Positions 1 through 8,917 of a stretch of DNA of 64,000 nt are shown here, one piece after another. Both the position numbers and the translations under genes were made by a program. The first letter of the stretch is position 1. Every line of letters starts with the position of its first letter. Source of the stretch: an uncultured Clostridia bacterium (lineage in GTDB: Bacteria > Bacillota > Clostridia > Oscillospirales > Acutalibacteraceae); contig CALGRR010000109.1 in NCBI GenBank assembly GCA_937880805.1, forward strand, positions 3,366-67,365, given 5' to 3'. Below the pieces are notes generated by a model. It worked only from the letters and a program-made list of their open reading frames with translations. It was not told the DNA's origin and searched no databases.

Positions 1-2
1 AA

Positions 3-344
3 AAAGCAATTCTTTTAAAAAACGGCAATCCGATAACCGGAAATGCAGAAACGGCATATTCGTTTTTCAGGCGTTTCAGGGGTCTGATGTTCAGAAAAAG
101 CATAGCAGATGATTATGCTCTTCACATAAAGCCCTGCAATCAGATACATATGCTGAATATGAAATTTGCCATTGATGTTGTTTACCTTTCGGCTTCGGGT
201 GAGGTTGTCAGGGTTGATGAAAATGTTCAGCCCGGTAAGATTTGCAAAACGGTGAAAAACGCAAAGAGCGTTATTGAAATGAAAGCTTTCGCAGCAGCGG
301 AATACGGAATATGCGAAGGCGATATTCTTGAAATAAGAATGTGA
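3..344 (+). CDS. DUF192 family protein, 5' end cut by window
   Basis: The reading frame is open from base 3, and its in-frame translation upstream of the ATG at 87 already carries family sequence (SFFRRFRGLMFRKS), so the ATG at 87 is internal and the true start lies just left of the window. DUF192 (COG1430) proteins are small beta-rich proteins of unknown function. The typical core is visible: RGLM, then a Cys-x2-Ile-His segment (CNQIHMLNMKFAIDVVYL) and a C-terminal GDILEI. No signal peptide can be judged because the N-terminus is missing. It sits 10 bases before a DivIVA-like gene and a TadG-like gene. DUF192 genes near Flp/Tad pilus loci are, from memory, a recurring arrangement in Clostridia. 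Confidence 0.8.
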   Translation, partial: KAILLKNGNPITGNAETAYSFFRRFRGLMFRKSIADDYALHIKPCNQIHMLNMKFAIDVVYLSASGEVVRVDENVQPGKICKTVKNAKSVIEMKAFAAAEYGICEGDILEIRM

Positions 345-354
345 GGGATTTGAA

Positions 355-1359
355 ATGAAAAAGTCAAAAAACGAAGCGGTTGCCCAGGGCAACGCAAAAA
401 ATGCAGAGATAAAGGCTGCTTATGCAGTAAAAAACAATCCCTCGGATAAAAAAGAAAAGGAAACGGCTGAATATCCGTTCAAAAAGGTAATTTACGGCTA
501 TGACCCCGAAGAGGTTGCGGCTTACATAAATGAGCTTAATGAAACCTATGAATCCTCCTCACGAATGCACGAATCAAAGCTTTCTTCAATGAAAGAGGAG
601 CTTGTGCTTTCCAACCGTGAAAGGGATTCTCTTAATGAAAAATATAAGGAATGCAGGGCAAAGCTTGCAGACTCGGCAAATAAAGAGCTTCAGCTGCACG
701 ATAATTCTGCAGAGTATGAAGAAACAATAGCCGCCCTGCATAAAAAATTAGAACTTTCTGAGCGTGAAAACGAAAACCTCAGAAAGGCTGCAGAGTCCAA
801 AAATGAAATGAAGGCACTCGAATATACCGACAGAATAGCCGCCCTTGAAAAGGAAAAGGCACAGCTTACACTGACAATCCAGTCACTCCAGACCGAAAAC
901 GGTGAGTTGACAGCCGTTTCTCAAAAATACGATGGCTTGTTTGAATCGTATAACTCCGTTTTGTCGCAGTATGAGCTGCTTAAATCAAAGCTTCTTACAA
1001 AAGAGGATGAGATGAAGACCTTGCTTTCGCAGCTTGAAGACAAGAGTGAGGAAATCAAAACTCTGTATGCGGAAAATGAGGACATAAAAAAGTTTAACGC
1101 AGAGCTTGAAATCAAGTCGGGTGTGCTTGAGAAGCGTGCAGAAGAAAACGAAACGGAAATAATACGCCTTAAGGATGTCAATAAACAGCAGGCGTTTGAA
1201 TATGCAGAAAAAATCAACACGCTTGAAAACGAGCACGCAAGGCAAAGGCTTGAATCGCAGAAGGAGCTGAAAGTCCACAGCTACTATATCGAGCAGGCTC
1301 AGCTCACACTTTCAGAGTTGCAAAAGCAGATGATTCAGATAAAAAAATCACTTGAATAA
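355..1359 (+). CDS. DivIVA-like coiled-coil protein
   Basis: A 334-residue protein, almost entirely predicted coiled coil (Glu/Lys/Leu-rich heptads from about residue 55 to the end). Residues about 41-60 contain a DivIVA-type N-terminal motif (YPFKKVIYGYDPEEVAAYI), the lipid-binding or curvature-sensing segment found in DivIVA, GpsB and related organisers. There is no transmembrane segment. The start ATG has GAGGG ten bases upstream, overlapping the end of the DUF192 gene. It is the middle gene of a three-gene run (DUF192, this, TadG-like), which suggests a cell-envelope or polar scaffold role beside a pilus-type system. Function beyond that is inference. Confidence 0.65.
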   Translation: MKKSKNEAVAQGNAKNAEIKAAYAVKNNPSDKKEKETAEYPFKKVIYGYDPEEVAAYINELNETYESSSRMHESKLSSMKEELVLSNRERDSLNEKYKECRAKLADSANKELQLHDNSAEYEETIAALHKKLELSERENENLRKAAESKNEMKALEYTDRIAALEKEKAQLTLTIQSLQTENGELTAVSQKYDGLFESYNSVLSQYELLKSKLLTKEDEMKTLLSQLEDKSEEIKTLYAENEDIKKFNAELEIKSGVLEKRAEENETEIIRLKDVNKQQAFEYAEKINTLENEHARQRLESQKELKVHSYYIEQAQLTLSELQKQMIQIKKSLE

Positions 1360-1394
1360 AGAAAAATAAAAGAAGAGCGAGAGGAGCGACACGG

Positions 1395-3140
1395 ATGAAA
1401 AAACTCAGACGGTTTTATAAATCGGAAGACGGTGCGGCAATGGTTATTGCGGCTTTGAGCCTTGTTGCGTTTCTTTCGGTGGTTTCTCTTGTTACCGATA
1501 TGGGTCTTAAATATCATCAGAAAAGCCGGCTTCAGAGTGCAATGGATGCCGCGGCACTTGCGGCGGTGAGGTATATGCCCGATAAAACAAAGGCTAATGC
1601 CGTTGCTCTGGAATATGTTGAAAAAAACGGATTTTCAACCGAGAATGTTGTTGTTGAATTCCCGACTGATGAAATAGTGCGTGTTTCCGATTCAAGAGAA
1701 GGAAAAACGATTTTTGCAAGCCTGTTTAATGTTGACAGCGTTCAGATAAGAGCCAAGGCGGCGGCAAAATTTGTTGATAAAAATATGGCAATAGATTTTG
1801 ATTACCTTATGTTTCACGGCGACAGAACGCAGTTCAACCTCGGCGGTCATTATAATGTCGGCGGCAGCATTTTCGGCAACGGCAACGTTAATGCCGACGG
1901 CGGAAGCGGAAGCAAAATTACGGGAACGGTTTTTTCTGCACAGCAGGCAATGGCAAACCAATACAGCGTTACCGTTAACCGCCTTGAGAGCAATGTTTCA
2001 TATCAGAAAATGCCTGATTTTGATGAAACGATAATGGCGGTTGTGCCAACGCTTGAAGAGAGCGTGTATACCAAATCATACGACCATATCAGCAAGAATT
2101 CTTTCTATCTGTTCAAATATGCGGCGGGCACAACGCTTAATTCAATAATAAGCATCAACGGCAGCACCTATTGCTCAGGAACTCTTTCAACGGGCTACAG
2201 CTCTGAGCTTATGACTGTTTACGGAGATTTATATGTTGAGGGCGATTTTAATCCGCAATGCCCCGTTTATGTTACGGGTAATGTTTATGTTGGCGGAAAT
2301 CTTACCACCCAATGGGATAAAAATTTCAAGGTTGGTGGCAGCCTTTATGTTGAGGGCAACACCTCATTTCAGGGCAACACCAACATTTACGGCGAATATT
2401 TCTACACGGGCGGAACCCTTACCCGAGGCTCAAATTATCTGCTCGGCTGCGACTGTGAAACATATGTTGGCGGCAATATGCTGCTCAGCGGAGGCACAAC
2501 CTTCAACGGCTCCGTTTACTGTATGGGTGCTTTTGAAAAGCAGGGCAGCGTTGCTCTGAAAATCAACGGCAATGTTTATGCATATGAAACCCTGAAGCTT
2601 GCAAGCGGCGGCACGGTTGTTAACGGTGATATATTCGTTTACGGCAAAAACGCTCTTTCTTCTGATACCGTGACCGATATAAGCGGTCCGTTCACACATA
2701 AGGGCGATTTATATAACAGAAAGGGCGAGATGCTTCTTTCGGGTCAGGGAGCATATCTTCTGAAAGGCATTGTCTACAGCGGAGGCAGTCTTTCAACAAA
2801 TCAGGGGCCCGGCGGAATAACACTCGGCGGCTGTATGATTGCCGAGGATGATATAAAAATCGGCGGCAGCACCCATACCTATAATGAAGCGGGAGCTACT
2901 CTTTCAATCTATTCAAGAAAAGGCGATATAACGCTTTATTCCCAGCAGGGCGGCTTTGATTTATGGGGTATCATTTATGCACCCAAGGGCAATGTTGCCC
3001 TTGCCTCGGGCGATTTTGATATTCACGGAAGCATCATCGGCAACACCATAACCTGCAGCCCCGGCGGACTTAATATGTCATATAACGACAGAGAATTGCC
3101 GTATTCAAAAGGCATAAAAACCGCCGTTCTTATTGAGTAA
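1395..3140 (+). CDS. TadE/TadG-like membrane-anchored protein with beta-solenoid repeat domain
   Basis: Residues about 10-55 match the Flp-pilus TadE/TadG-like N-terminal region: a short basic start, a type IV pilin-like hydrophobic segment beginning GAAMVIAALSLVAF, then an alanine-rich stretch (QSAMDAAALAAVRY). From about residue 150 onward the protein changes to glycine-rich short repeats such as GNVYVGGNL, GSLYVEGN and GNMLLSGG, spaced like rungs of a right-handed beta-solenoid and resembling bactofilin-type polymer-forming domains. It probably sits outside the membrane on its N-terminal anchor. GAGAGGAG lies upstream of the ATG. It is separated by 35 bases from the DivIVA-like gene. The repeat fold is inferred from pattern only. 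Confidence 0.6.
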   Translation: MKKLRRFYKSEDGAAMVIAALSLVAFLSVVSLVTDMGLKYHQKSRLQSAMDAAALAAVRYMPDKTKANAVALEYVEKNGFSTENVVVEFPTDEIVRVSDSREGKTIFASLFNVDSVQIRAKAAAKFVDKNMAIDFDYLMFHGDRTQFNLGGHYNVGGSIFGNGNVNADGGSGSKITGTVFSAQQAMANQYSVTVNRLESNVSYQKMPDFDETIMAVVPTLEESVYTKSYDHISKNSFYLFKYAAGTTLNSIISINGSTYCSGTLSTGYSSELMTVYGDLYVEGDFNPQCPVYVTGNVYVGGNLTTQWDKNFKVGGSLYVEGNTSFQGNTNIYGEYFYTGGTLTRGSNYLLGCDCETYVGGNMLLSGGTTFNGSVYCMGAFEKQGSVALKINGNVYAYETLKLASGGTVVNGDIFVYGKNALSSDTVTDISGPFTHKGDLYNRKGEMLLSGQGAYLLKGIVYSGGSLSTNQGPGGITLGGCMIAEDDIKIGGSTHTYNEAGATLSIYSRKGDITLYSQQGGFDLWGIIYAPKGNVALASGDFDIHGSIIGNTITCSPGGLNMSYNDRELPYSKGIKTAVLIE

Positions 3141-3168
3141 TATATATTAATAAAAGTTATAATATATC

Positions 3169-3197
3169 TTGACTTATTAAATACTAAATGATATAGT
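3169..3197 (+). promoter_or_regulatory. pyr operon promoter
   Basis: TTGACT (3169-3174) and TATAGT (3192-3197) are separated by exactly 17 bases. Predicted start of transcription is near 3204, leaving a leader of about 105 bases before pyrC that contains the attenuator at 3215-3290. Confidence 0.75.
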
Positions 3198-3214
3198 ATA
3201 TTAGATACAGAAAT

Positions 3215-3290
3215 GCCGACAAGGTTTTAATATGCTTTATCAGTAACAGATCATTTAAGACCTTGCTGCGGCAAGGTCTTTATTTTATAA
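3215..3290 (+). promoter_or_regulatory. pyr leader with antiterminator/terminator pair
   Basis: AAGACCTTGC (3257-3266) and GCAAGGTCTT (3271-3280) form a perfect 10-bp hairpin with a TGCG loop followed by TATTTTAT, an intrinsic terminator lying between promoter and pyrC. The upstream stretch 3215-3230 (GCCGACAAGGTTTTAA) is nearly complementary to 3255-3272: 11 pairs including one G-U, a small internal loop, then GCCG/CGGC. The two folds exclude each other, the usual layout of a transcription attenuator. The 5' strand (CC-GACAA-GG) loosely recalls the PyrR-binding loop of Bacillus pyr leaders but departs from the consensus. No pyrR is in the window, so the effector is unknown. Confidence 0.65.
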
Positions 3291-3308
3291 ATCGAACGGA
3301 GTAGGAAT

Positions 3309-4574
3309 ATGAGCTATATTTTCAAAAACTGCAAGGTTTTTCGTGAAAACGGATTTGTAAATGAGGATTTATTTGTTTGCGGTGAAGTGTTTGCTGATGC
3401 AGATTCTTATTCCGATGATGCTGTAGTTATCGATTGCAAAGGATATTATATTTTGCCCGGTCTTGCAGATGTTCACGTTCATTTGCGGGAGCCGGGTTTT
3501 GTTTATAAAGAAACAATAAAAAGCGGCTCTCTTGCGGCGGCACACGGCGGATACACAAAAATCTGCTCAATGCCAAACCTCAACCCCACGCCCGACTGCA
3601 CCGAAAATCTTGCCGTTCAGCTTGATGCAATAAAGAAGGATGCCGCAATCAAGGTTATCCCTTACGGCACAATAACGGCAGGTCAGAACGGCGAAGAGCT
3701 TTCTGATATGGAAGCTATGGCGGCTGATGTTGCGGGCTTCTCTGATGACGGCAAGGGCGTTCAGAACCCCGAAATGATGAAAAAAGCTATGCTCAAAGCA
3801 AAATCGCTCGGCAAAATAATTGCCGCCCATTGCGAGGATAACAGCCTTTTGAGAGGCGGCTATATCCACGACGGCGAATACGCAAGGCTGCACGGCCACA
3901 GAGGAATATGCTCCGAATCCGAATGGGGTCAGATAAAAAGAGATATTGAGCTTGTTCGTGAAACGGGCTGTGCATATCACGTTTGCCATATCTCAACAAA
4001 AGAAAGCGTTGAGCTTATAAGACAAGCTAAAAAAGACGGTCTTGATATAACCTGCGAAACGGGTCCGCACTATCTTGTGCTTGATGATTCCTGCCTTCAG
4101 GAAAATGCGAGATTCAAAATGAATCCGCCGCTTCGCTCGGCAGAAGACAGAAAAGCACTTGTTGAGGGCATCTGCGACGGCACGGTTGATATGATTGCAA
4201 CCGACCACGCCCCGCATTCCGCAGAGGAAAAGAGCAGGGGGCTTGAAAAAAGCCCGATGGGAGTTGTGGGAATTGAAACCGCATTCCCCGTGCTTTATAG
4301 AAATCTTGTTAAAACGGGCGTTATCAGCCTTGAAAAGCTTGTTGAGCTTATGCACACCAACCCCTGCAAGAGATTCAATCTCGGCGGCGGAATAAAAAGC
4401 GGCGAGAGTGCCGACCTTGCGATTTTTAATCTCAACAAAGAATATACGGTCAATCCCGATGAATTTCTTTCAATGGGAAAGAGCACCCCGTTTGAGGGCG
4501 ATACCGTTCAGGGTGAGTGCGTGCTGACTGTTTGCAACGGAAAAATTGTATGGAATAACGGAGAATTGATATGA
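3309..4574 (+). CDS. pyrC: Dihydroorotase
   Basis: Cyclises N-carbamoyl-aspartate to dihydroorotate, third step of UMP synthesis. The 421-residue protein has the class I (Firmicutes-type) metal-binding start DVHVHLREPG, the SMPNLNP segment, a metal His at HCEDNS and the C-terminal metal motif ATDHAPH. The start has GGAGTAGGA upstream. First gene of the pyr operon, behind a promoter and attenuator; its last bases overlap the ATG of pyrK (ATGA), suggesting translational coupling. Confidence 0.95.
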   Translation: MSYIFKNCKVFRENGFVNEDLFVCGEVFADADSYSDDAVVIDCKGYYILPGLADVHVHLREPGFVYKETIKSGSLAAAHGGYTKICSMPNLNPTPDCTENLAVQLDAIKKDAAIKVIPYGTITAGQNGEELSDMEAMAADVAGFSDDGKGVQNPEMMKKAMLKAKSLGKIIAAHCEDNSLLRGGYIHDGEYARLHGHRGICSESEWGQIKRDIELVRETGCAYHVCHISTKESVELIRQAKKDGLDITCETGPHYLVLDDSCLQENARFKMNPPLRSAEDRKALVEGICDGTVDMIATDHAPHSAEEKSRGLEKSPMGVVGIETAFPVLYRNLVKTGVISLEKLVELMHTNPCKRFNLGGGIKSGESADLAIFNLNKEYTVNPDEFLSMGKSTPFEGDTVQGECVLTVCNGKIVWNNGELI

Positions 4575-5305
4575 AACAGAGCATTTTTACAGTAGAACAA
4601 AACAAGTGCATTGCTCCGAATGTTTATGAAATGATACTCGGCGGTGACACTTCGGATATAACGGCAACGGGTCAGTTTGTCAATATCAAGCTTGACGGCT
4701 TTTATCTCCGCAGACCCATATCGGTTTGCGATTACGCAGAAGGAGAGCTTAAAATAATTTATAAGGTTGTGGGCGAAGGCACAGAATATATGTCAAAGCT
4801 TGCAAACGGTGCAAAGCTTGATGTGCTCACGGGTCTGGGTAACGGCTACGATACGGAAAAAAGCGGCGAATCCCCGCTTCTTATCGGCGGCGGTGTCGGC
4901 GTGCCTCCTCTTTATGCACTTGCAAAAAGACTTTCGGCACAAGGCAAAAAGGTCAAGGTTATTCTCGGCTTCAACACAGAATCCGAAATTTTCTATGAGA
5001 ATGAATTCAAAGCTCTCGGTGCGGATGTTTATGTTACAACCGCAGACGGTTCATACGGAATAAAGGGCTTTGTAACGAATGCATTTGAAGCAGTCGGCGA
5101 ATATACACATATTTTCACCTGCGGCCCCGAGCCTATGCTCAAGGCGGTTTATAACGCAAGCGTAACCTCGGGTCAGTTCAGCTTTGAGGAGCGTATGGGC
5201 TGCGGATTCGGTGCTTGTATGGGCTGCTCGTGCAAAACAAAATACGGCAACAAACGAATCTGTAAAGACGGTCCCGTTCTTGAAAAGGAGGAAATCATAT
5301 GGTAA
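4571..5305 (+). CDS. pyrK: Dihydroorotate dehydrogenase B, electron transfer subunit
   Basis: Iron-sulphur flavoprotein that passes electrons from PyrD to NAD+. The 244-residue protein has the FAD-binding RRPISV motif near residue 38, a GGGVGVPPLYAL nucleotide-binding loop near residue 108, a CGPEPML motif, and C-terminal cysteines for a [2Fe-2S] cluster (CGFGACMGCSC followed by a further Cys before KDGP). Overlaps pyrC by 4 bases and pyrD by 7 bases; the pyrD ribosome site AAGGAGG lies within its last codons. Presence of PyrK identifies the NAD-linked class 1B dehydrogenase. Confidence 0.95.
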   Translation: MKQSIFTVEQNKCIAPNVYEMILGGDTSDITATGQFVNIKLDGFYLRRPISVCDYAEGELKIIYKVVGEGTEYMSKLANGAKLDVLTGLGNGYDTEKSGESPLLIGGGVGVPPLYALAKRLSAQGKKVKVILGFNTESEIFYENEFKALGADVYVTTADGSYGIKGFVTNAFEAVGEYTHIFTCGPEPMLKAVYNASVTSGQFSFEERMGCGFGACMGCSCKTKYGNKRICKDGPVLEKEEIIW

Positions 5306-6210
5306 ACACAAAGGTTGAGCTTTGCGGCATTGAGCTTGATAATCCTCTTATTCCCGCCAGCGGAACCTTCGGCTACGGCTATGAATTTGCAGAGCTTTAT
5401 GATATAAACTGTCTCGGTTCGTTCTCTTTCAAGGGAACAACAAGAGAGCCCCGCTTCGGAAACCCCACCCCCAGAATTGCAGAAACTCCGAACGGAATGA
5501 TAAACGCTGTGGGCCTTCAGAATCCCGGCGTTGAAAAGGTTATCAGCGAAGAGCTTCCCAAGCTGAAAAAATGCTTTTCAAAGCCCGTTATGGCAAATGT
5601 AAGCGGATTTTCGCTTGAAGAATATTCAGAAACCTGTGCAATGCTTGATGCCTGCGAGCAGGTGGGCTGGCTTGAGGTCAATATAAGCTGCCCCAATGTT
5701 CACGGCGGCGGAATGAGCTTCGGCACAAGCCCCGAAATGGCGGCAAAGGTAACATCTGCCGTTAAGGCAGTAACCAAAAAGCCCGTTATAATCAAGCTTT
5801 CACCCAATGTTACGGATATAACCGCCATTGCAAAGGCCTGCGAGGCTGCGGGTGCAGACGGAATAAGCCTTATCAACACTCTTCTCGGAATGAGAATTGA
5901 TTTGAGAACAAAGAAGCCCGTTATTGCAAATAAAATGGGCGGATTTTCGGGCAGTGCAATATTCCCCGTTGCACTCAGAATGGTTTATCAGGTATATGAA
6001 GCTGTTAAAATTCCCATTGTGGGAATGGGCGGCGTTTCATCGGCAAAGGATGTTATAGAAATGATGCTTGCGGGTGCAACCGCAGTTGAGGTTGGTGCCG
6101 CAAATCTTATTGACCCCTTTGCCTGCAGAGATATAGTTAATGATTTGCCGTCTGTTATGGAAAAATACGGCATTACAAGTTTAAAAGATATAATAGGAGG
6201 TTCACACTAA
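5299..6210 (+). CDS. pyrD: Dihydroorotate dehydrogenase B, catalytic subunit
   Basis: FMN-containing TIM-barrel enzyme oxidising dihydroorotate to orotate, working as a heterotetramer with PyrK. The 303-residue sequence shows N-terminal NPLIPASGTFGYG, the orotate-contacting NGMINAVGLQNPG, the catalytic cysteine in VNISCPNVHGGG (class 1 uses Cys), and FMN-phosphate loops late in the barrel (GMGGVSS). Start ATG follows AAGGAGGAAATCAT. The stop codon shares one base with the pyrF ATG (TAATG). Confidence 0.95.
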   Translation: MVNTKVELCGIELDNPLIPASGTFGYGYEFAELYDINCLGSFSFKGTTREPRFGNPTPRIAETPNGMINAVGLQNPGVEKVISEELPKLKKCFSKPVMANVSGFSLEEYSETCAMLDACEQVGWLEVNISCPNVHGGGMSFGTSPEMAAKVTSAVKAVTKKPVIIKLSPNVTDITAIAKACEAAGADGISLINTLLGMRIDLRTKKPVIANKMGGFSGSAIFPVALRMVYQVYEAVKIPIVGMGGVSSAKDVIEMMLAGATAVEVGAANLIDPFACRDIVNDLPSVMEKYGITSLKDIIGGSH

Positions 6211-6908
6211 TGGGTAAGGATGTAATCATTGCCTGCGATTTTGCGGGTAAAAAGGAAGTTCTTGATTTCCTTGATAAGTTCACGGGCAGAAAGCCTTTTG
6301 TTAAAATCGGCATGGAGCTTTTTTATGCGGAAGGTCCTGAAATCGTTAGAGAAATCAAGGCAAGAGGCCATAAGATTTTTCTTGACCTCAAGCTTCACGA
6401 TATTCCCAACACAGTAAAGAAGGCTATGTCGGTTCTTTCAAGACTTGATGTTGATATGTGCAACCTTCATGCAGGCGGCACGGTTGCAATGATGGAAGCT
6501 GCAATCGAAGGCCTCACAAGACCCGACGGCACCCGCCCTATGCTTATTGCCGTAACACAGCTCACTTCAACAAGCCAGGAAAGAATGGAAAACGACCTTC
6601 TTATCAATAAGCCCCTTGATGAGGTTGTTATGCACTATGCACTCAACGCAAAGAAAGCAGGTCTTGACGGCGTTGTTTGCTCACCCCTTGAATCGGGCAA
6701 GGTTCACGAAAAATGCGGAAGCGATTTTGTAACAGTAACCCCCGGCGTTCGCTTTGCAGGCGGTGACATCGGCGACCAGGTAAGAGTTACAACTCCCGCA
6801 CAGGCAAAGGAAATCGGCTCTGATTATATCGTTGTGGGCAGACCCATAACAGCAGCAGAGGACCCCGTTGCCGCTTATGAAAGATGCATTGAAGAGTTTG
6901 TAGGTTAA
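6210..6908 (+). CDS. pyrF: Orotidine 5'-phosphate decarboxylase
   Basis: Final step, OMP to UMP. The 232-residue protein is the short group I form, with the catalytic Lys-Asp array visible in FLDLKLHDIPNTV near residues 61-73, the substrate-binding VTPGVR, and a C-terminal IVVGRPI phosphate loop. Start overlaps the pyrD stop (TAATG) with AGGAGG eight bases upstream. Followed by a 29-base gap to pyrE. Confidence 0.95.
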   Translation: MGKDVIIACDFAGKKEVLDFLDKFTGRKPFVKIGMELFYAEGPEIVREIKARGHKIFLDLKLHDIPNTVKKAMSVLSRLDVDMCNLHAGGTVAMMEAAIEGLTRPDGTRPMLIAVTQLTSTSQERMENDLLINKPLDEVVMHYALNAKKAGLDGVVCSPLESGKVHEKCGSDFVTVTPGVRFAGGDIGDQVRVTTPAQAKEIGSDYIVVGRPITAAEDPVAAYERCIEEFVG

Positions 6909-6937
6909 TCAATTAAAATAAATAGGAGAACAAAACA

Positions 6938-7570
6938 ATGAAAGAACTTATTGCAAAGGATTTACTTTCCATCAAAGCCGTATTTTTCAGACCCGAAGAG
7001 CCTTTTATCTGGGCAAGCGGAATCAAAAGCCCCGTTTACTGCGACAACAGACTCACTCTTTCAGATGTGAAGGTTCGCACAGATGTTGAAAACGGACTTG
7101 CACAGCTTATCAAAGAAAACTATCCCGAAGCCGAGGTGCTTATGGGCACAAGCACAGCAGGTATTGCTCACGCTGCAATCACCGCACAGATTCTTGGTCT
7201 GCCTATGGGCTATGTTCGCTCAGGTGCAAAGGACCACGGCAGAAAAAATCAGATTGAAGGCAAGCTTCTTCCCGGTCAGAAGGTTGTTGTTGTTGAAGAC
7301 CTTATTTCAACCGGCGGCAGCGTTATCGAGGTTGTTGAAATTCTTCGCGAAGCAGGTGCAGATGTGCTTGGCATCGTAAGCATTCACACCTACGGTATGC
7401 AGAAGGGTCTTGACAGACTTGCCGCAGCCAACGTTAAGAACATCAGCCTTACCGATTTTGACACAGTTGCAAAGGTTGCGGCTGCAGAAGGCTATATCAA
7501 AACAGAGGATATTGAAAGACTTATTGCTTTCCGTAATAACCCGAGCGATGAGAGCTGGATTAACGGTTAA
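6938..7570 (+). CDS. pyrE: Orotate phosphoribosyltransferase
   Basis: Transfers phosphoribose from PRPP to orotate, giving OMP. The 210-residue type I phosphoribosyltransferase has the PRPP-binding motif VVVVEDLISTGGSV near residues 118-131, and the conserved flexible loop segment RSGAKDHGRKNQIEG. AGGAG lies before the ATG. Within the pyr operon, 11 bases before pyrB. Codons are strongly biased to the abundant set used in the neighbouring ribosomal and rpo genes, consistent with high expression. Confidence 0.95.
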   Translation: MKELIAKDLLSIKAVFFRPEEPFIWASGIKSPVYCDNRLTLSDVKVRTDVENGLAQLIKENYPEAEVLMGTSTAGIAHAAITAQILGLPMGYVRSGAKDHGRKNQIEGKLLPGQKVVVVEDLISTGGSVIEVVEILREAGADVLGIVSIHTYGMQKGLDRLAAANVKNISLTDFDTVAKVAAAEGYIKTEDIERLIAFRNNPSDESWING

Positions 7571-7581
7571 GAGGTGCTGAT

Positions 7582-8499
7582 ATGAGAAGCTTAATTGATA
7601 TAATGGAGCTTTCTACCGCCGAAATTGATGAGCTTATTGATGTTGCTCAGGATATTATTGAAAACCCCGCAGATTATTCGGAAAAGTGCAGAGGCAAAAA
7701 GCTTGCAACTCTTTTCTTTGAGCCTTCAACAAGAACACGCCTGAGTTTTGAGGCGGCAATGTATGAGCTTGGCGGCAATGTTCTCGGATTTTCAGAGGCA
7801 CAGAGCAGCTCTGCGGCAAAGGGCGAGAGCGTTTCCGATACCGTTCGCACCGTAAGCTGTTATGCCGATATTATTGCAATGCGTCATCCCAAGGAGGGTG
7901 CACCCTATGTTGCTTCGCTCAAATCGGGTGTTCCCGTTATCAACGCGGGTGACGGCGGCCATAACCACCCCACCCAGACCCTCACAGACCTGCTCACAAT
8001 CCGCAGAGAAAAGGGCAGATTTGATAATCTTACCATCGGTCTTTGCGGTGACCTTAAATTCGGCAGAACCGTTCATTCGCTTATTGCCGCAATGTCACGC
8101 TACAGCGGAATAAAATTTGTGCTTATCTCACCCGATGAGCTCAAGGTTCCCGAATATATCAAGGCGGAAGTTCTTGACGCAAAGGGAATTGAATATGTTG
8201 AATCCCGTTCGCTTGAAGCGGTTATGCCCGAGCTTGATATTCTTTATATGACAAGAGTTCAGAGAGAAAGATTCTTTAACGAAGCGGATTATATCCGATT
8301 GAAGGATACCTATATTCTCACAAATGAAAAGCTTTTAACCGCAAAGAAGGACCTTTGCATTATGCATCCGCTGCCCAGAGTGAATGAAATTTCAATCGGC
8401 GTTGATGATGACCCCAGAGCCTGCTATTTCAAGCAGGTGCTTTACGGTAAGTTTATCAGAATGGCACTTATTCTCAAGCTTTTGGAGGAGTCAAAATGA
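7582..8499 (+). CDS. pyrB: Aspartate carbamoyltransferase, catalytic subunit
   Basis: Condenses carbamoyl phosphate with aspartate, the committed pyrimidine step. The 305-residue sequence shows the carbamoyl-phosphate loop FEPSTRTRLSFE near residue 52, the 80s loop SSAAKGES, the HNHPTQ motif and MHPLPRVNEI near the C-terminus, all hallmarks of the catalytic chain. It overlaps the following pyrI by 4 bases (ATGA), indicating translational coupling that helps balance catalytic and regulatory chains. Confidence 0.95.
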   Translation: MRSLIDIMELSTAEIDELIDVAQDIIENPADYSEKCRGKKLATLFFEPSTRTRLSFEAAMYELGGNVLGFSEAQSSSAAKGESVSDTVRTVSCYADIIAMRHPKEGAPYVASLKSGVPVINAGDGGHNHPTQTLTDLLTIRREKGRFDNLTIGLCGDLKFGRTVHSLIAAMSRYSGIKFVLISPDELKVPEYIKAEVLDAKGIEYVESRSLEAVMPELDILYMTRVQRERFFNEADYIRLKDTYILTNEKLLTAKKDLCIMHPLPRVNEISIGVDDDPRACYFKQVLYGKFIRMALILKLLEESK

Positions 8500-8915
8500 T
8501 TATAGGTCAGCTTAAAGACGGTATCGTGCTTGACCATATTACGGCAGGCAAGGGTATGGAAATTTATAATATCCTCAAGCTCGGAGAGTTGGAGTGCACG
8601 GTTGCTCTTGTAAATAATGCAGACAGCATTAAAATGGGCAAAAAGGATATAATCAAAATCAGTGCACCTATTGAGCTTGATTTGGATATTCTCGGCTACC
8701 TTGACCCGGGAATAACCGTTAATATTATCAAAAACGGTGAAAGAGCAAAGAGAGCAAAGCTTTCTTTGCCCGATTATGTAACCGGAGTTATCAAGTGCAA
8801 AAACCCCAGATGCATAACCTCTGTTGAGCAGGAGCTTGAGCATAAATTCAAGCTTACAGACCGTGAAAACAAGGTTTACCGCTGCATCTATTGCGAAAGC
8901 AAGGCAAAAGATTAA
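8496..8915 (+). CDS. pyrI: Aspartate carbamoyltransferase, regulatory subunit
   Basis: Zinc-binding chain that gives ATCase allosteric control by nucleotides. At 139 residues it is slightly shorter than the Escherichia coli chain (about 153). The C-terminal zinc site is intact: Cys-x4-Cys in KCKNPRCITS and Cys-x2-Cys in YRCIYCE. The N-terminal nucleotide-binding domain includes DHITAGKGMEI. Ribosome site GGAGGAG lies inside the end of pyrB. Last gene of the operon, followed three bases later by a strong terminator. Confidence 0.93.
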   Translation: MIIGQLKDGIVLDHITAGKGMEIYNILKLGELECTVALVNNADSIKMGKKDIIKISAPIELDLDILGYLDPGITVNIIKNGERAKRAKLSLPDYVTGVIKCKNPRCITSVEQELEHKFKLTDRENKVYRCIYCESKAKD

Positions 8916-8917
8916 TT

